The notes below the pieces were generated by a model. That model did no database searches, was not told the DNA's origin, and saw nothing but the letters and a program-made list of their open reading frames with translations. From Apricaphanius iberus (Eukaryota; Chordata; Actinopteri; Cyprinodontiformes; Aphaniidae): a stretch of 64,000 nucleotides of DNA. Numbering within the stretch: position 1 is the first letter of the stretch; the number at the start of each line of letters is the position of its first letter. The translations under genes and the position numbers were made by a program. The stretch is taken from the NCBI GenBank assembly GCA_028564705.1, contig JAPXFQ010001149.1, positions 434,001-498,000 of the forward strand, written 5' to 3'. Below are positions 1 through 12,690 of the stretch, in pieces.

Positions 1-2821
1 AGCCATGTTGGGTTGTTGTTTCTACCCTACAAACCCGGCACTCTATCTGGTCTGAGTTCTGTACTCTGCCGCCTAGTGGAACTCTCTAGTAGTACATGCA
101 GTACGTGTCCAAGACACAGCCTGATGTTGGTTTCAACGTAAGCTTAAAAAAAGCTGTATATGTTCGGCCTTACTGTGAAAAAGCACTACCAATAAAGTGA
201 GTATTGGCAAAACCAGTTTTTAATAGCAGCATGGAATTACTGGAAGCTGCTGAAAGTAAATAATAAAGTTACTTGTAATCTAACATTGTTATTTTCAAGA
301 CATAGTAATCAGTAAAGTAACTAAGTCAATTTGGAAGGATTAATCAGTAGTCAGTAATCAGATTACTATTTCCAAGTAACTGTGGCAACACTGTTAACAA
401 ATAAGTATTGTACTATTTTGTCTTCATAAATATTAAAGTTATGTGCTGGAGCATTTAGCATTAGAGCTCTTGCTCTGTTCTCTGATTTAATTTCACAGAA
501 TGTCTCTAGCTCTTGGATGCAAAGCAATGAGCCCAAATATATATTTTTTTCTGTGCTTACTTTAAGTTATTTAGCAATATTAATTCAGTCGAGCTTTAGA
601 ATGGATCAATTGACAAATATTCACAGTCCAGCAATGGATAGTGCAACCATACCCCAGCATTTGATGCGTTGCTGCCTTTACATCGCTTTTGCCCGTTTAT
701 TTTGCCTTATTTATAGCATCAGAGTAGGAGCAGTTTTATAAAACTCTTGTGGTCATGTGCTTTCAGCAGCTCGCCGGTCAGTGAGCGCGCTGAATCCTCT
801 CTCAGACCAGAGAGGCATAGTGACATGAATATGAATGTCAGCAGGTGATAAACAGAGTGGATTTCTGGGACGTGTGACTGTTTGCAACACGTACCCCTCA
901 CACCCCAGATGTAGGCGAGCTGGGGAGGCTGCCACTCAGCTTGACAGCATCTGAGCAGCTAGCAGCAGTAATTGGCTTTAACAGCCTGATTGTATAAGAA
1001 ATGACTTGCACAGGAAAATAAATATAAAAAGATGCATATTAGCACAACCAAGGGTGTTTTTTGTTAAACTGTCCATTAATTACATTTTAGGTGCTTTTTA
1101 TTTAAATATAAACGTGGATATTAATCTGCAAATTCCTTCGACTTAAAGTGGCGTGCGTATTAGGTTTATCTTTTTTTCTTTTAAAAAACACAGAAAAAGA
1201 TATGCTAGATTTCCTCCTGAATTATTAATTGCAGGGTTTGTTTTTTCACATGAAATTAAATCAACTTAAGTTGACGCTAGAGCTCGTTTAGAACCGATTC
1301 TTTGTCTCTTTACCACAAGAAGCTCTGACACCAATTGTGCGCTTTCTTAAACTTTCACACTGTCGCTTGTTTTGCCATCTATGTTGCGACACAAGTCCTG
1401 TTTTAACCTTGAAATGTGAGCGTTGCTTTTGATATGTGCTGAATAGAGCATGTATAAAGGGATCAAGAGTGTGGAATTTAATGCTTTGTTGCGATAACAA
1501 TGCGTGTTACTGTTGCTTTTACGCTACCATATTGTTTTATTTCTATTCTTATAATTATCAACTGAGCATCTGGTGATCAATATTTCTCTCATCTGACCAG
1601 ACTGTTTTGTTTCTCAAGGTCTGAGAGTCCTTCAGGTGTCACATGACTGTACGTAGTCACGTGACTCAAGGCAACGCTCGATTCTTAAAGCGGCAGGAGC
1701 ACCGCTAAACTAAAACACATCTTTTCATTTTTTCTAAAAACAGAATTTACTGGCACAAGCAAAACAATGCAGGTAACAGTCATACATTTCGGACAGCAAA
1801 GTCCTGACTTCTATCCTTCCTTTTACTGTTGTTTTAATTAACCTGTTTTAAGTTTCAGTAACTATATTAAAATGAACTCCCTTTGCTACACTGCATATTT
1901 TGTGCACATAGTGATCATCAATTAGGATTTGAGTTGGTTTGATTAAAATGTTACATTATTTGCTGTAAGCATGGTGTGATAATAATAGTAATATTTAACA
2001 CCATTTCTTCCAAATAAATATTTGTAAGCTTCCATCATTGTGGTATTTATATGTGAAGTTAACAGTTGTTTCTATGCATGTTTTTCTCTCAGACCAGATA
2101 TGTGGCACACCGACTGATAAATGTAGCTGTGGTAAAATAGAAAACTAGATGACCTAACTCAGCTCTTTGGAGCACTGAGAAAGAATTTGTGTTTCATCCA
2201 CACACGGGGCGAACCAATCAAAGCTAAAATGTGTAGAACTCGGAGTCTGGAAAAACGTCACCGCAAAAGTGATCTTGTCTGTTGGGATCCACAAAAACTG
2301 CTGAAGCTGCTGTAGTACATATACCACTGGTGATGCTGTGACAATGCGAGAGAAACACCGAAAAGTACACAACACATAAATACGGATACAACCAAGCTAG
2401 CGTTATGAGATTCCTCCATTCTAGGACCTCATTCAAACATGATCATTTATGGTGTCCTGAAACACCGGCTCTTAAATTTATTGGATTAAATATATTTGCG
2501 GCTACAACTGATTTCCTCTCACCAGACAGGACCTCAGTTTCGTATCTTTCAATTAATCCATTTTTTAAAAATACAGTAAAGAGTCCTACAGCTTCAAAAT
2601 AATAATACATCAGATTAGACCAAGAAAATAGTTTTTATAAAGTTACTGCCCCCCTAAATTTCCCACTATTGCCATGTTTATTGCTCTAGATAGAGCATTG
2701 GCTTTTTTATTTAAGGGTACCAGATTACAGGAGGGGCTGGTTGCTTCATAGTTTTGTGCTACTTTGTATTTGTCTACTGCATAAAATCCTGTTACAGTTT
2801 AATACATTTTACAGTTGTAAT
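1..2821. other. Intergenic DNA, no gene seen
   Basis: AT-rich with short reading frames only (75 residues or fewer) and no match to a known family. Stretches such as 720-960 are moderately GC-rich and unique-looking. No RNA gene or clear mobile element was recognised. Confidence 0.6.
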
Positions 2822-3277
2822 TAGTGATACTTTGATAGCAATACTGGTATCAGGCCGATACTGTTCTAATCATGTCAGTTAGTTAACTAATACAATGAAC
2901 CGATCCTTATATATTTATCTTTAATTTAAAATGTTAGTGTTGTGGTCATTTTTATCAATATCTTTTTTTATCTAACTCAGCATCATTTGTTGTAACGAGC
3001 AGAGAAGAAAATTAAACCGGTATCCCATCCATCCATCCATTTTCTGAACCGCTTAGTCCTCCAGGGGTCGCGGGGGGGCTGGTGCCTATCTCCAGCTTTC
3101 AACGGGCGAGAGGAGGGGTACACCCTGGACAGGTTGCCAATCCATCATATTCCAAATCTTTTGCTATTTTTTGTGTATGGTGTAAATATCGGCACTTGTA
3201 CTCGGTATCAGTAACTACTCAGTTCCAAGTATCATTATCGTATTGGATTGAAGAAAAGTGGTATCGTTGCATCCCTA
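2822..3277 (+). mobile_element. hAT-type MITE, copy 1, with a nested fish repeat
   Basis: It begins tagtgatactttgatag and ends gtatcgttgcatcccta, imperfect inverted ends. It is flanked by a perfect 8-bp duplication gttgtaat (2814-2821 and 3278-3285), the hAT signature. Internal sequence (ggtcatttttatcaatat, aacgagcagagaagaaaa) is shared with the copies at 31622, 44280 and 46612. A different repeat has inserted at about 3026-3150, making this copy about 125 bp longer. It codes for nothing. Confidence 0.85.
3026..3150 (+). repeat. Fish dispersed repeat (catccatccat...gggtcgcggggg... type)
   Basis: A short catc run is followed by the frequent teleost motif 'ttttctgaaccgctta ... gggtcgcgggggggctgg ... 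cgggcgagagg ... caccctggacaggttgcc'. It sits inside the hAT MITE. I recognise it as a widespread teleost repeat, probably a LINE-derived tail, but cannot name the family. A decayed copy is at about 18724-18838. Confidence 0.6.
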
Positions 3278-3285
3278 GTTGTAAT

Positions 3286-6200
3286 GCAACTACACTGGAA
3301 ATTGTTTAATAGGTGACACTACTTTTGCAAAGAACTTTATGTGAAAATGAAATGTGCACGCTCCTTGTTTGCAGTTGCCGTGGTGTGTGTTCCCATGTTT
3401 GTGTGTTCTGAGGAATTAGGAAGTATTTTCCAATGACCGCTCTGTCAGTTTCTCATTGTTCTGGGAGGCTGTTTTCCACTTTGCACGATTAACAACATTA
3501 TCTGTACCCAGACATTCAGCCAGCTAAGCCCTGGGCCATTGTGTTCCTGTCAGAGGTGAGTGCTCTCAGTGTGCTGCGTGTCACGTTTGCCCCCCTCGCA
3601 GAAGGGACAGGCTTGGCTAAGTCCAGGTGGAACGTGCTGGCATTTAGGCACCGTCCGCTGCAGGAGGCAAGGGGTAAATAGGAGGCAGAGTTGGGGGGGA
3701 AGTGGCCTACGCAGCAGGCGAGAGGCAGAGAGCAGGTCCATTTGCCCTGCCACAGCCCCAGTTCAGGGGTGAGGAGGGGTATTGGAGTGAGAGGGGACGG
3801 GTTGGGAGGTCCCTCAGGGGCCACCTTCATGTGCCCTGCGCATCAGGCTCCATCTGGTCACTCTGCTGAGAGGACAGCATCTGTGACAAGTTTGCTTTTA
3901 GAAGTCGCCTCGCAGTTTTGGGTTCACCGTGCTTCCCCTCTGATTCATTTGTGAACTTTAATGTGTTGTGATGCTCTCCAACACGTCAAACGTGGAACAG
4001 ACGTTGGCCATCCATTTTTGGAGGTGTTCAAGCTCCCAGTAACTTAAGTCCCTGATACCTTGACGTGGGCCACACAGCTTACGGCCATCTCTTAACCTGC
4101 ATGTGAAGAGATGCTCAAAAAATACCAGTGGATGCATGTTTTAGATTTACCAGAATATTTAAGGTTAAATGGGTGGAGCTTGTTTCAGACGCCTGCTGTC
4201 AGTGGATGTTATGCTGTTCAGCATCGCTTTCTTTATTAAAAAATGGCAGAATGGCTGTTTTAGAAATGTCCCCATCATATGTTCCTGACTTCGTTTGACC
4301 AAAATAAACTGCCACTCAGTTCCTTTTCTCAGAACCTCTAATGTGCACTCAGGCATTGCGAAGCTTATTAATAATTCAATGTTCACAACGAAAAAAGCCT
4401 TTGTTATGAAAAGATATTGTCGCTGGATATTGATGCAGCATTTAACACCAACATTTTTATTTCCAAAAAGGCTACAGAAATGACAGCCTGTTGAGGCTGA
4501 TGTCTGCAGTATTCTGTATAACCGACCGCTGTAGAACACATAGTGAAAGTCCTGCTCAGACTACAGCTGGGATGGAGCACGGCAGTGACGTAATTTTAAT
4601 CATGCGTTACTGTAGTTGGATTATAGCCTCTAAATGACTCCGGATCCGAACTAATAAGCACTTCGGAGATGTTCTGAACTCAGAGGGAAGTATAGTGCTA
4701 ATGATTAATAACAAAACAGGGTTAAATGAAGGAGATTTGTGGCAGATAATACTTCATTACAGGCAGCAAATCTCCTGCCCTGATTGGCTCCCATTATATG
4801 GATACGCTAATCGCGACTGGATACAAGCTTCACCTGAAGGACTCTAACTGGCTCCAAACCTGTCTGGGTGACTAAATGAATGTAATATCTGCTTGAAAAA
4901 AAGATGCAGGTTGAAAAAAACAAACTCTGAAATTTTACTTGGAGTAAAGACACACCATTAAATGAGCTGTCTACACCGGCAACAACAGATCAACAGCAGC
5001 AGCTGAGGCACCGAGCCAGGGCGCCCAGAGGAGAGGAGGCCAAAATCCCCTCCTCCACCCAGGCAGCCACAGCCGACCACAGCTCCCGAGGCGGAGGGCT
5101 CCCACAAAGGAAACGCTGAAAGGAAGATTAAAATAACAGGTTAAAGTATAAAAATAACAGGCGATAAATATAAGAATTAGTAGTAAAACATTGATAGGAT
5201 ATAAGTAAAACATGCAGAGCAGTTAAACAGACAATAATAAATAATCAGTTAAAAGTTAGCTACCTCCAAAGAAAAACGTACAGGTCTAATATTTGGACTT
5301 GCCATCTTAATGAACTTAGCTGCCAATAACACAACATGCAAAGAGCCACATGATGACTCTTAGGTAACCAATTAGATTGTGTTCTGCTGTGAAGTAAATG
5401 TCGTATTAACATACCATTGACAGACCTACTGAACTGATGCTCTCCATCACCGTCTCCCCTTCCTCCCAGCCTCTCTCAGTACCGACCCTGTGACCTCTCC
5501 TCTGATCAACTGAATTCATTGCCCCGGTTCTGGGGCCTCTCTCGTCCTCCGCCGGTCTTTACCCCGCTTTCCTGCGCTGCATAATTGACTCAGCTGCAGC
5601 CTTTGTGATATAATAGCTAGTTTACCTGGCAGGATGACATTTCACAGGCTCTGAGCCACCACAAGGCTAATTGTTCTAGAGCGGGAAGCAGAGAGCGGCC
5701 TGTGCATGTGCAGCTGATGATAAGGAGAAAACGGTTCGCTCCATTTATGCTGCTTAGGCCAAGGGAGGGTTAGAAGTGACATTTATCTCTGTAAGCCTCA
5801 GACCCAGTCTTTGTCCTGGGTAGGCTCGAGGTTTTTTTGTCCTTCCTTTAAGCTCTTCTTCTACAAGCTTGTGTTAATGAGTCGTTTTCAAACTTTTTTG
5901 CAAACTGTTGAACTGGTTAGGTGAAGTGGTCAGCTTGCAGGCAGGTATGGATGGGTCTTCAGCCTTCGTTGGAACTTTTTCCACCCTCATTCAGCAAGAA
6001 GAGACGACATAAATATACATGGCTGCATTTGAAAAGGAAAGCCAGGTGGTTTGTGGTGATGTAATCTGAAGTGTTGTTTCTGGTTGCTCGGTGCCGTTTG
6101 CCCCGTCCATCTGTCATTTTAAAAATGAATATATGGCTGCGTCCATTTGTTCAAGCAAATGTCAGCCACCGAATGAGGGACTGCTGCTTGAACAAACATC

Positions 6201-7210
6201 GCAGACCAGATTACAGAAGAGATAAAGCTAAGGCACCCGCGTCTGTCTTTAGCTGAAATGTTTATCAGGAATGTGTTTGAGGATAAACACAATCAGCTTT
6301 AAAACAAAGAATCTCTTTAATTATGTTACATATGTTCATGCATTAACTACTCCTTATCAATGGGTTAATGGAGATATAATTAATAATTTATTGTATCTCC
6401 AAAGCATTTGAATTATATTTATGCAGTAAAGCTTGAAGGGTGGATTATCAATATCAGGTTAGTTTTATGTCATTTTGGGAGGTTCCTCACTGCTAATATG
6501 GAGAAGAAATAATTTTAAAGATCAAAAATTACATTTGGGTCCAGTGTATTTGCATCTAATATAAAACCATTGCAAGGAATGGGGCCATCATCAACTTCAA
6601 AAAAAACTTTTTTTGCGTAAAAAAGCGAAATGCTATAGAGTCATAGTTTTTTTCATTGGTTTTCCAATGCGGGACATTATTTGTAAAAGCACTTTTCAGA
6701 TGACATGTCAACAGATTGTGGCCACGCCCCTGTAATAAACACTACCTTAGATGGTTTATCACACGTCTGGGACAACAGATCATGAATCCCTGTTGGTATA
6801 AACAAAGGAAGGGGTTGTATTGACAAATACACGGGGGCTTTTTGGCAGCACAGAGATATTCTATTCAGGAAAAGTTAGTGATTGTGCAGATTCCTCTTCT
6901 CCCTCCAACACCAGCTTCTTCTTTTTAGCTCAAGATGATGGAACAACCAGAAGGGAAGGAAGAATCTAAGGCTGAGAGACAACGAATAATCACTGTTCAT
7001 TTTACCGTTAAAGGTGACTTTAGCAGAGTCAGCAGCCAGATCATTGTGAGCATAATTCTCAGATATACATTTTTAAACTTTCTTATGTTTCCTCTGTCAG
7101 TATAAAACACCTGCAACTTATCCGTACTTATTAGCTTCTGTTGTAACCACAGATCATACTAATGCATATTAGAGCATATTTTGCTCATTCCTACTGGCTA
7201 GGTTATGCTG
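3286..7210. other. Intergenic DNA, no gene seen
   Basis: 3516-3960 is GC-rich with overlapping frames on both strands but no recognisable protein. 5430-5720 is a C/T-rich, unique-looking stretch that could be conserved non-coding DNA. One dispersed repeat (4515-4755) is listed separately. Around 6597-6630 a short A-run/T-run palindrome occurs (aaaaaaaactttttttgcg). Confidence 0.55.
4515..4755 (+). repeat. Unidentified dispersed repeat, copy A
   Basis: It shares 'accgaccgctgt..a', 'gaaagtcc.gctcagactaca.ctg.gatgg.gca' and further patches with 23130-23370, in the same order and orientation. Both run on to a 'ggagat...aatactt/aatgctt' segment. No coding potential; probably a decayed DNA transposon. 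Confidence 0.55.
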
Positions 7211-7445
7211 AGCTATCTCTGTAGTTATACTGCTATGGGCTTAGACAGTTGGAAAAAAGACTGACCATTTTTTTTAACTCTCCTGCTATTCTCTTCGAGT
7301 ACTCTCTGGTAGAATTATTTGCTGTTATTTTGACTACCAACTCTTTTTTTCTCTCCATAGAAGCTACACCTGGTCTAGTATCCTGCTTAGCTACAATGCG
7401 CTGTTGGAGGGAGGCTAAAACTCTGATGAAGCTCCCAGTAAGTGG
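7211..7445 (+). repeat. Dispersed repeat family R1, 5' half
   Basis: The sequence from 'agctatctctgtagttat' to 'gaagctacacctggtctagtatcctgct' matches 25938-26165 over about 230 bp, including the T-rich centre before 'atagaagct'. The 3' half (the 'ggtttcttcctgttaaa' part) is missing here. Confidence 0.6.
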
Positions 7446-10400
7446 CCACCCTCCGTGTCTTGTTATCATTAGAGTCTGCATTAACGGAACACAACAGCAA
7501 GTTAATGAAAAAATAATAATGAAAATAAAACTGGCAGTTCTAAATGTTTTTAAAGGTGCTCTCTGACTGGCTGTGTCAGTATTAGACTTCCCTTGGGTAG
7601 AATTAGCTTCTGTAGCATTAGTTTCATGACAAATATGTTGTAAAAATAATAAGAATATATTTTTTAAAGTGTCCTAATTATTTAAAGGATAAATAGCCCT
7701 GAGCATCAGATATTCTGGTCTCTACATTGGAGTAAGTTAGCTGGTCAGAACCAGAGGTTAGAACGTCATGGTTTTTTTTTTATCGTCTCTTGCAACCATT
7801 CGTCACTTTGGTGACATAGTCAGGCTGGATTATTATTACATCATGCTTTTAAATTGCTTGGTAGGGTGTCAGTTTGATAGGTGTCCAAGCTGTTGCCTTC
7901 TGACTGGATAAGTCCCTCCGGTTTGGGATTCCAACTGCAGCATCACCACTGTAGGCTCAGCTCCCTTGTTCTCAAGTTCCTCCTTTCACATTTTTTTGTA
8001 TTATTTACAATTTCAGAAATGGATATCAATACAACTCGTTATAAGATGAAGGTTATTGTATCGTTTGTGTTTGGACCAAGCGAGTGGTTGACAAGTGGTT
8101 TGGTGAATTTTTCAACTGCGAACAACCGATGTTCCATTCCTGTTTTCACTGTACTTCATAGCAAGAGTTCATCTCGCACCAGCAGAGCTGACATGTAGTC
8201 GCTTAACTCTGACAATCATTCCACTGAATCCCATTTTTTTATGCAGTCTGACATGCTCAAAGAACGGAAACCTGTCACTGACGTGCTTTGTATCGATTCT
8301 GTCTGACACTAATGCAGCCCTGTCTACAGTTTCAACAGAAAGCCTGAATAAGATGGAGGCACAAATTTATAGAGAGGATAGAGCCCCCAAAGGGAGAGCA
8401 GCTGCTCAGGACTGCAAGATGATACATTTCATAATAACCACATATTGCCATTGATTCCAGGTTCGAATGGGAGGCATTGATTTGATTGAACAATCATTAC
8501 ACTGTTGCTCTCAGCATCCTTAATGTGATCAGACTAAAAGCATGGCTAATGTTATTGAGCGTCAAATTTGGTTTTGATAGAAAGACTGTCTGACTAATGC
8601 CATTTGTACAAAACATCATTTGAAATATATAATTTGAAAGCATTTTCTTTGGTCAGAAATGGTCAACCCAATACTGGCTGAAAATATATAATTACATGTA
8701 AAATGTCAGAGAGATTTTAAATTAAGTCAAAGAAATTCATTATATATACATTAATCGAGAACGAATAATTTGGCAATCATATTTCCTGAGCGCCACGCCT
8801 GAACTGAATAATTTTGATGAAAAGTTATGAATCTTAATAATTACTCTTACCAATTACTCATAATTATTCATATCCAAAACTTATCTACCTCTGTTACAAA
8901 AATGGTCTCCAACCTTACTTAGGTATGTGAAAGATGTTTAAGTAAAATCCCCATGAAAGGCAGGAGCTACTGTAAGTTCTCACCACAGCACTCCACCTAT
9001 GTTGGGTTCCTTTCTTCACACACACCCAGCCATCGGCTGCATGTAAAGCATGCAATGCAAACCAGAATTTCTTTTCAAAAGCTCTGTGGCCCATTTCTGA
9101 TGCCCACTGTTTTGAGTTTTCAGCCGTGGACAGGAGTCAGCACGGATGCAGTGACAAGAGCTGACAACATGCACTCATACACGCAACAAATGTTGATACG
9201 CTGTGTCTTATGACACCTTTACGTCAGAACCAGATTCCTATTTTTTTCAGCTTTTGCTGCAGCAGGTCTGCCCACTTCAGTTAATGTGAAGCTGCACCAC
9301 ATACAATTAATTCCATACCCGTTGCAGCAACAATAACCATGTGGAATGAAATATTTCAAATCAGGCACACTGGCAGGTTTAGAGGAGACAAGTTCTCCTG
9401 CCTCTGTGTTGAACAGACTGTGGGATGTCACTGGAGCGTCGCTAGGTTTCTCCTCTGTTCCTGTCAAAAAACCCACAGGCCCACCCATCCAAGATGGCCT
9501 CTCTTCCTCCCACTTAGAGAAATAGATGGAGTGTTTAAGTGTTTTTGTCGAGTCAAATGGCACCAGGCAGATGACTGCATGCCATTACCATAATTTACCC
9601 TGATGCAGGCTGTCAGGGTGTGTGATTAGCAGGTCTGCTTCCTGCCCTGAGGAGCTTCAAGCAGCTTATAGACAGGTGTAGCAATGCACCGTCGCACTGA
9701 GACGCTCGGCGGAGGTTCAGGTTGTTGTCTTAGCATGACAAAGTTTTGTTTGTCGCCTGCCACAGCTTGTCAGCACTAAAGTTAGTTTCATTTTCTCTTC
9801 TCTACTGACAGTTGAGGGGTGCTGAGTGGCACTCATTCTTCACTGGGTCTGTCTGTCCATCCCCACCTGTCTCTCTCTGCCAAAGCTTTCAGGGGCTTCC
9901 CGCACAAATCTGTCAGGCAGATGGGGGGGCAGGCTTTTTACATGTCACTTGAGGGACACCCAGGCAACACAATCTGCAGCCCACAATGCAGTGTGTTTGA
10001 ACCCTGTGAAATCCAAACAGAGAATCGATGCAGCGACATGCACAGAGCAGATTCTCTGAAGAATGCCTCCATCTCTGTCTGTCTGTGCCTACCTTCTGCT
10101 GGGCTCCTTTAGAAGAACTCTGCATCTTTTATTTATCCCTTGAAATAAGGCTGGACTCTGACAAGAGCAGAGGCTGCACACAAACACACGCACACACGCA
10201 CAAAAGGGCCTCCTTCTGTTACGGAAAAAGTCTGCAATTATGGGGAGAGAGGGGAGGGACAGTTGGGATTTGCATATGTCGTTGAGAGAAGAAACTACAT
10301 CTCCCACAAGGCCCGGCGGTGGAAATGAACCAGCTGTCCATGGTTTGTAGATCAGATCCCATCCTCTTGATTACGAAATCACAGAATAATAAGGACCAAA

Positions 10401-11514
10401 AAGTTGTGGGCCACGCTGTTTGTTCCTCCTTTGTTGTTCCCTAGAACAGAAGTTATTTTGCTTCCGCTGCCTCCGAGCTGTTCGCCATGTGCCAATGTTT
10501 GGTGCACTGTGCTCCACTTGTTCTCCTTCTCACACAGAAAAATCAGAAGTCTCCAGCCCTGCCCCTCCAAAGCTGTCATGTGAACTCCCGCCTTTTGTTT
10601 AATTTACATTTCGGAGGCACAGCCCACCGGTCCCCCCCCTCTTCCTGCTGCCCCCTGCCAACACCAAACCAACTGGCTCCATCCAAAACGCTCAGTTCAA
10701 ACTAATTAGTGACATTTGGCCGTTTGTGAAACTTTTTTCCTCTCCAAACTCAGCTCTGTCAAGCGTGGCCTTATAGCTGGTAAAGAAATGCACCCACTTT
10801 CATCACTGTAATGTATCACAGAAGATATTTCTCTTCTTCGCAATCAAACTATGCAATCAATGAAGAGACTATATATTGTGTCTTTCTGGCATAGCGGTCA
10901 ATAGTGGACAAAAGTCATTTTCTTGTATGTGTGATGATGGTATACTTCCATTTGAGTCATGTCATTGGATTTTAGTGTTTCACTCCAAATCCTGCCATCT
11001 ATTGGAAAACCTTTGTACGTTCAAAGACTCTTTGACCCCTCAGTGCCTTAATATTATACTATTCTGTAAAAAAAATATAATTTGTTGGTTCTGCTTTCAA
11101 ATAGATTTCAAAGTAATGAAAGAATGGTAAAGTGAGGCAACTGTGGCTCAACAAGGACAAGACTAATGTTGTGGGTTTGATTGCAGCTTCATCTTGCATA
11201 TCAATAGGCCCCTGGGAAAGGAACTTGATCCCAAATTGCCTATAATTCTTCATATTGGTCTGTGAATGGAAAAATCTTATGTGTAAAACTGCTTTAGATT
11301 GACTGTATGACTTGAAATGCACTTTTTACCATCGCACTAACAAACTATATATAGACTTGGGTATTTATCCTGGAAATTAGTGAAGTATGGTCTAACTGGA
11401 CCTAAGTCTGACTGATATGTACCAGTAAAGTGCTTTTAATAAATCCCTTGGTGTGAAGAAGATCCATCATTAGTTGGAGGCTTAACTGTAAAGGTACATG
11501 TCAGCTCAGTACAC
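7446..11514. other. Intergenic DNA, no gene seen; possible conserved non-coding DNA
   Basis: No convincing coding region. 8330-8620 and 9595-9700 are unique-looking with homeobox-type TAAT cores and could be conserved non-coding elements, which is an inference from composition only. 9830-10250 contains overlapping short frames without family resemblance. Confidence 0.5.
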
Positions 11515-12062
11515 GCTAGTGGTCTAGTTAACCAAATATTTTCTGTATTTGACCTTTTTTTTTAAAAATAGTGGTTGAAAAATCTGAAGGCCGTTTTGAC
11601 GGATTAGTTTTCACACCTCTGACCACCTTGTGCAGACATTTTCAACTTTACATATGGAGTTCAGGTAAATACACTGACTTGGAGACTGTATTCGATGCAT
11701 CTCGCCATCCAGGAGCTGACAGAGCGTTGAAAAGTTGCTGAAGCATTGGAGCCAACCACCAGTCCATGATTTGGGATTTCCTTACGCTGACGCTATAGTT
11801 TAAGGAAACAGCTCGTTCAGAGAGTCTTTCCCATTGGAGAAATGTACCCTGATTTCCAAACTTTGGCTGAAGTGGCGCTATTCAGTCGATTCAGCCTCTA
11901 GAACAACATCTAATCCCCCACGAGAAGCCATCTGTACGAGACAAAAATCCTAAACGGCATGACAAAAACCTCTGCAGCAGTCCCCCTCATTTGATTACAC
12001 AGAGACAGATGAGAATTTATGAGACTGTGAGCAGGCAGCAGCAGGTGAATTATTTGTGTTGA
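11515..12062 (+). repeat. Unidentified dispersed repeat family R2, copy 1
   Basis: It matches 49130-49750 in the same orientation. Shared landmarks in order: gattagttttcacac, the 'gagttcaggtaaata' segment, 'gatgcatctcgc', 'agctgacagagc.ttgaaa', 'gttcagaga', 'gacaaaaacctctgcagca' and 'gcagcaggt'. No reading frame. The right side is cut by a LINE at about 12065. Confidence 0.7.
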
Positions 12063-12064
12063 AG

Positions 12065-12690
12065 TGCAATCATATATATATATATTTCCCTCTCGCCCAC
12101 CATGGGCGGTGTTTCCCATTCCAAGCTCGGGTCCTCTACCAGAGGCCTGGTAGCATGAGGCTCCACAGTATCTTTGCTCCTTAAAGTTTTGCACTGTTCT
12201 GGACTGAGATATCTGAGGTTCTTCCAGGGATCTGCTGGAGCCATTCCTCTAGTTTGGGGGTCACGGCCCACGAGTGCTCCAATTACCACGGGTACTACTG
12301 TCACCTTTACCTTCCAAGCCTTCTCTAGCTCCTCTCTGAGCCCTTAGTATTTCTCAAGTTTCTCATGTTCCTTCTTCTTGATGTTCCCATCACTTGGTAT
12401 TGCCACATCCACCACAATGGCTTTCCTCTGCTCTTTATCAACCACCACTACGTCCGGTTGGTTCACCATTATCATCCTGTCTGTCTGGATCTGAAAGTCC
12501 CACAGGATCTTTGCTCGGTCATTCTCCACCACCTTTGGAGGTGTTTCCCATTTTGACCTTTGGGTTTCCAGCCCATACTCCGCACAGATGTTTCTGTATA
12601 CTATGCCCACCACTTTATGACGTTCCATGTATGCTTTCCCTGCCAACATTTTACACCCTGCTGTTATGTACCTCAGCTCCAAGCACGATT
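12065..12690 (-). mobile_element. 5'-truncated non-LTR retrotransposon (LINE), end of ORF2
   Basis: The minus strand from 12682 to about 12250 encodes the C-terminal region seen after the reverse transcriptase in fish LINEs: ...PDVVVVDKEQRKAIVVDVAI..., KKKEHEKLEKY, then VVPVVIGAL. One in-frame TAA (about 12344) interrupts it, and a frame change follows near 12240. The 3' side ends in an ATATAT run at about 12072-12085, fitting target-primed insertion. The catalytic reverse transcriptase core is absent. I cannot assign the clade with certainty. Confidence 0.8.

Noticed and set aside
8455..8480. ggttcgaat, resembling a tRNA B-box (also at about 37709)
   Set aside because: No A-box at the right distance and no cloverleaf-compatible pairing around either site.
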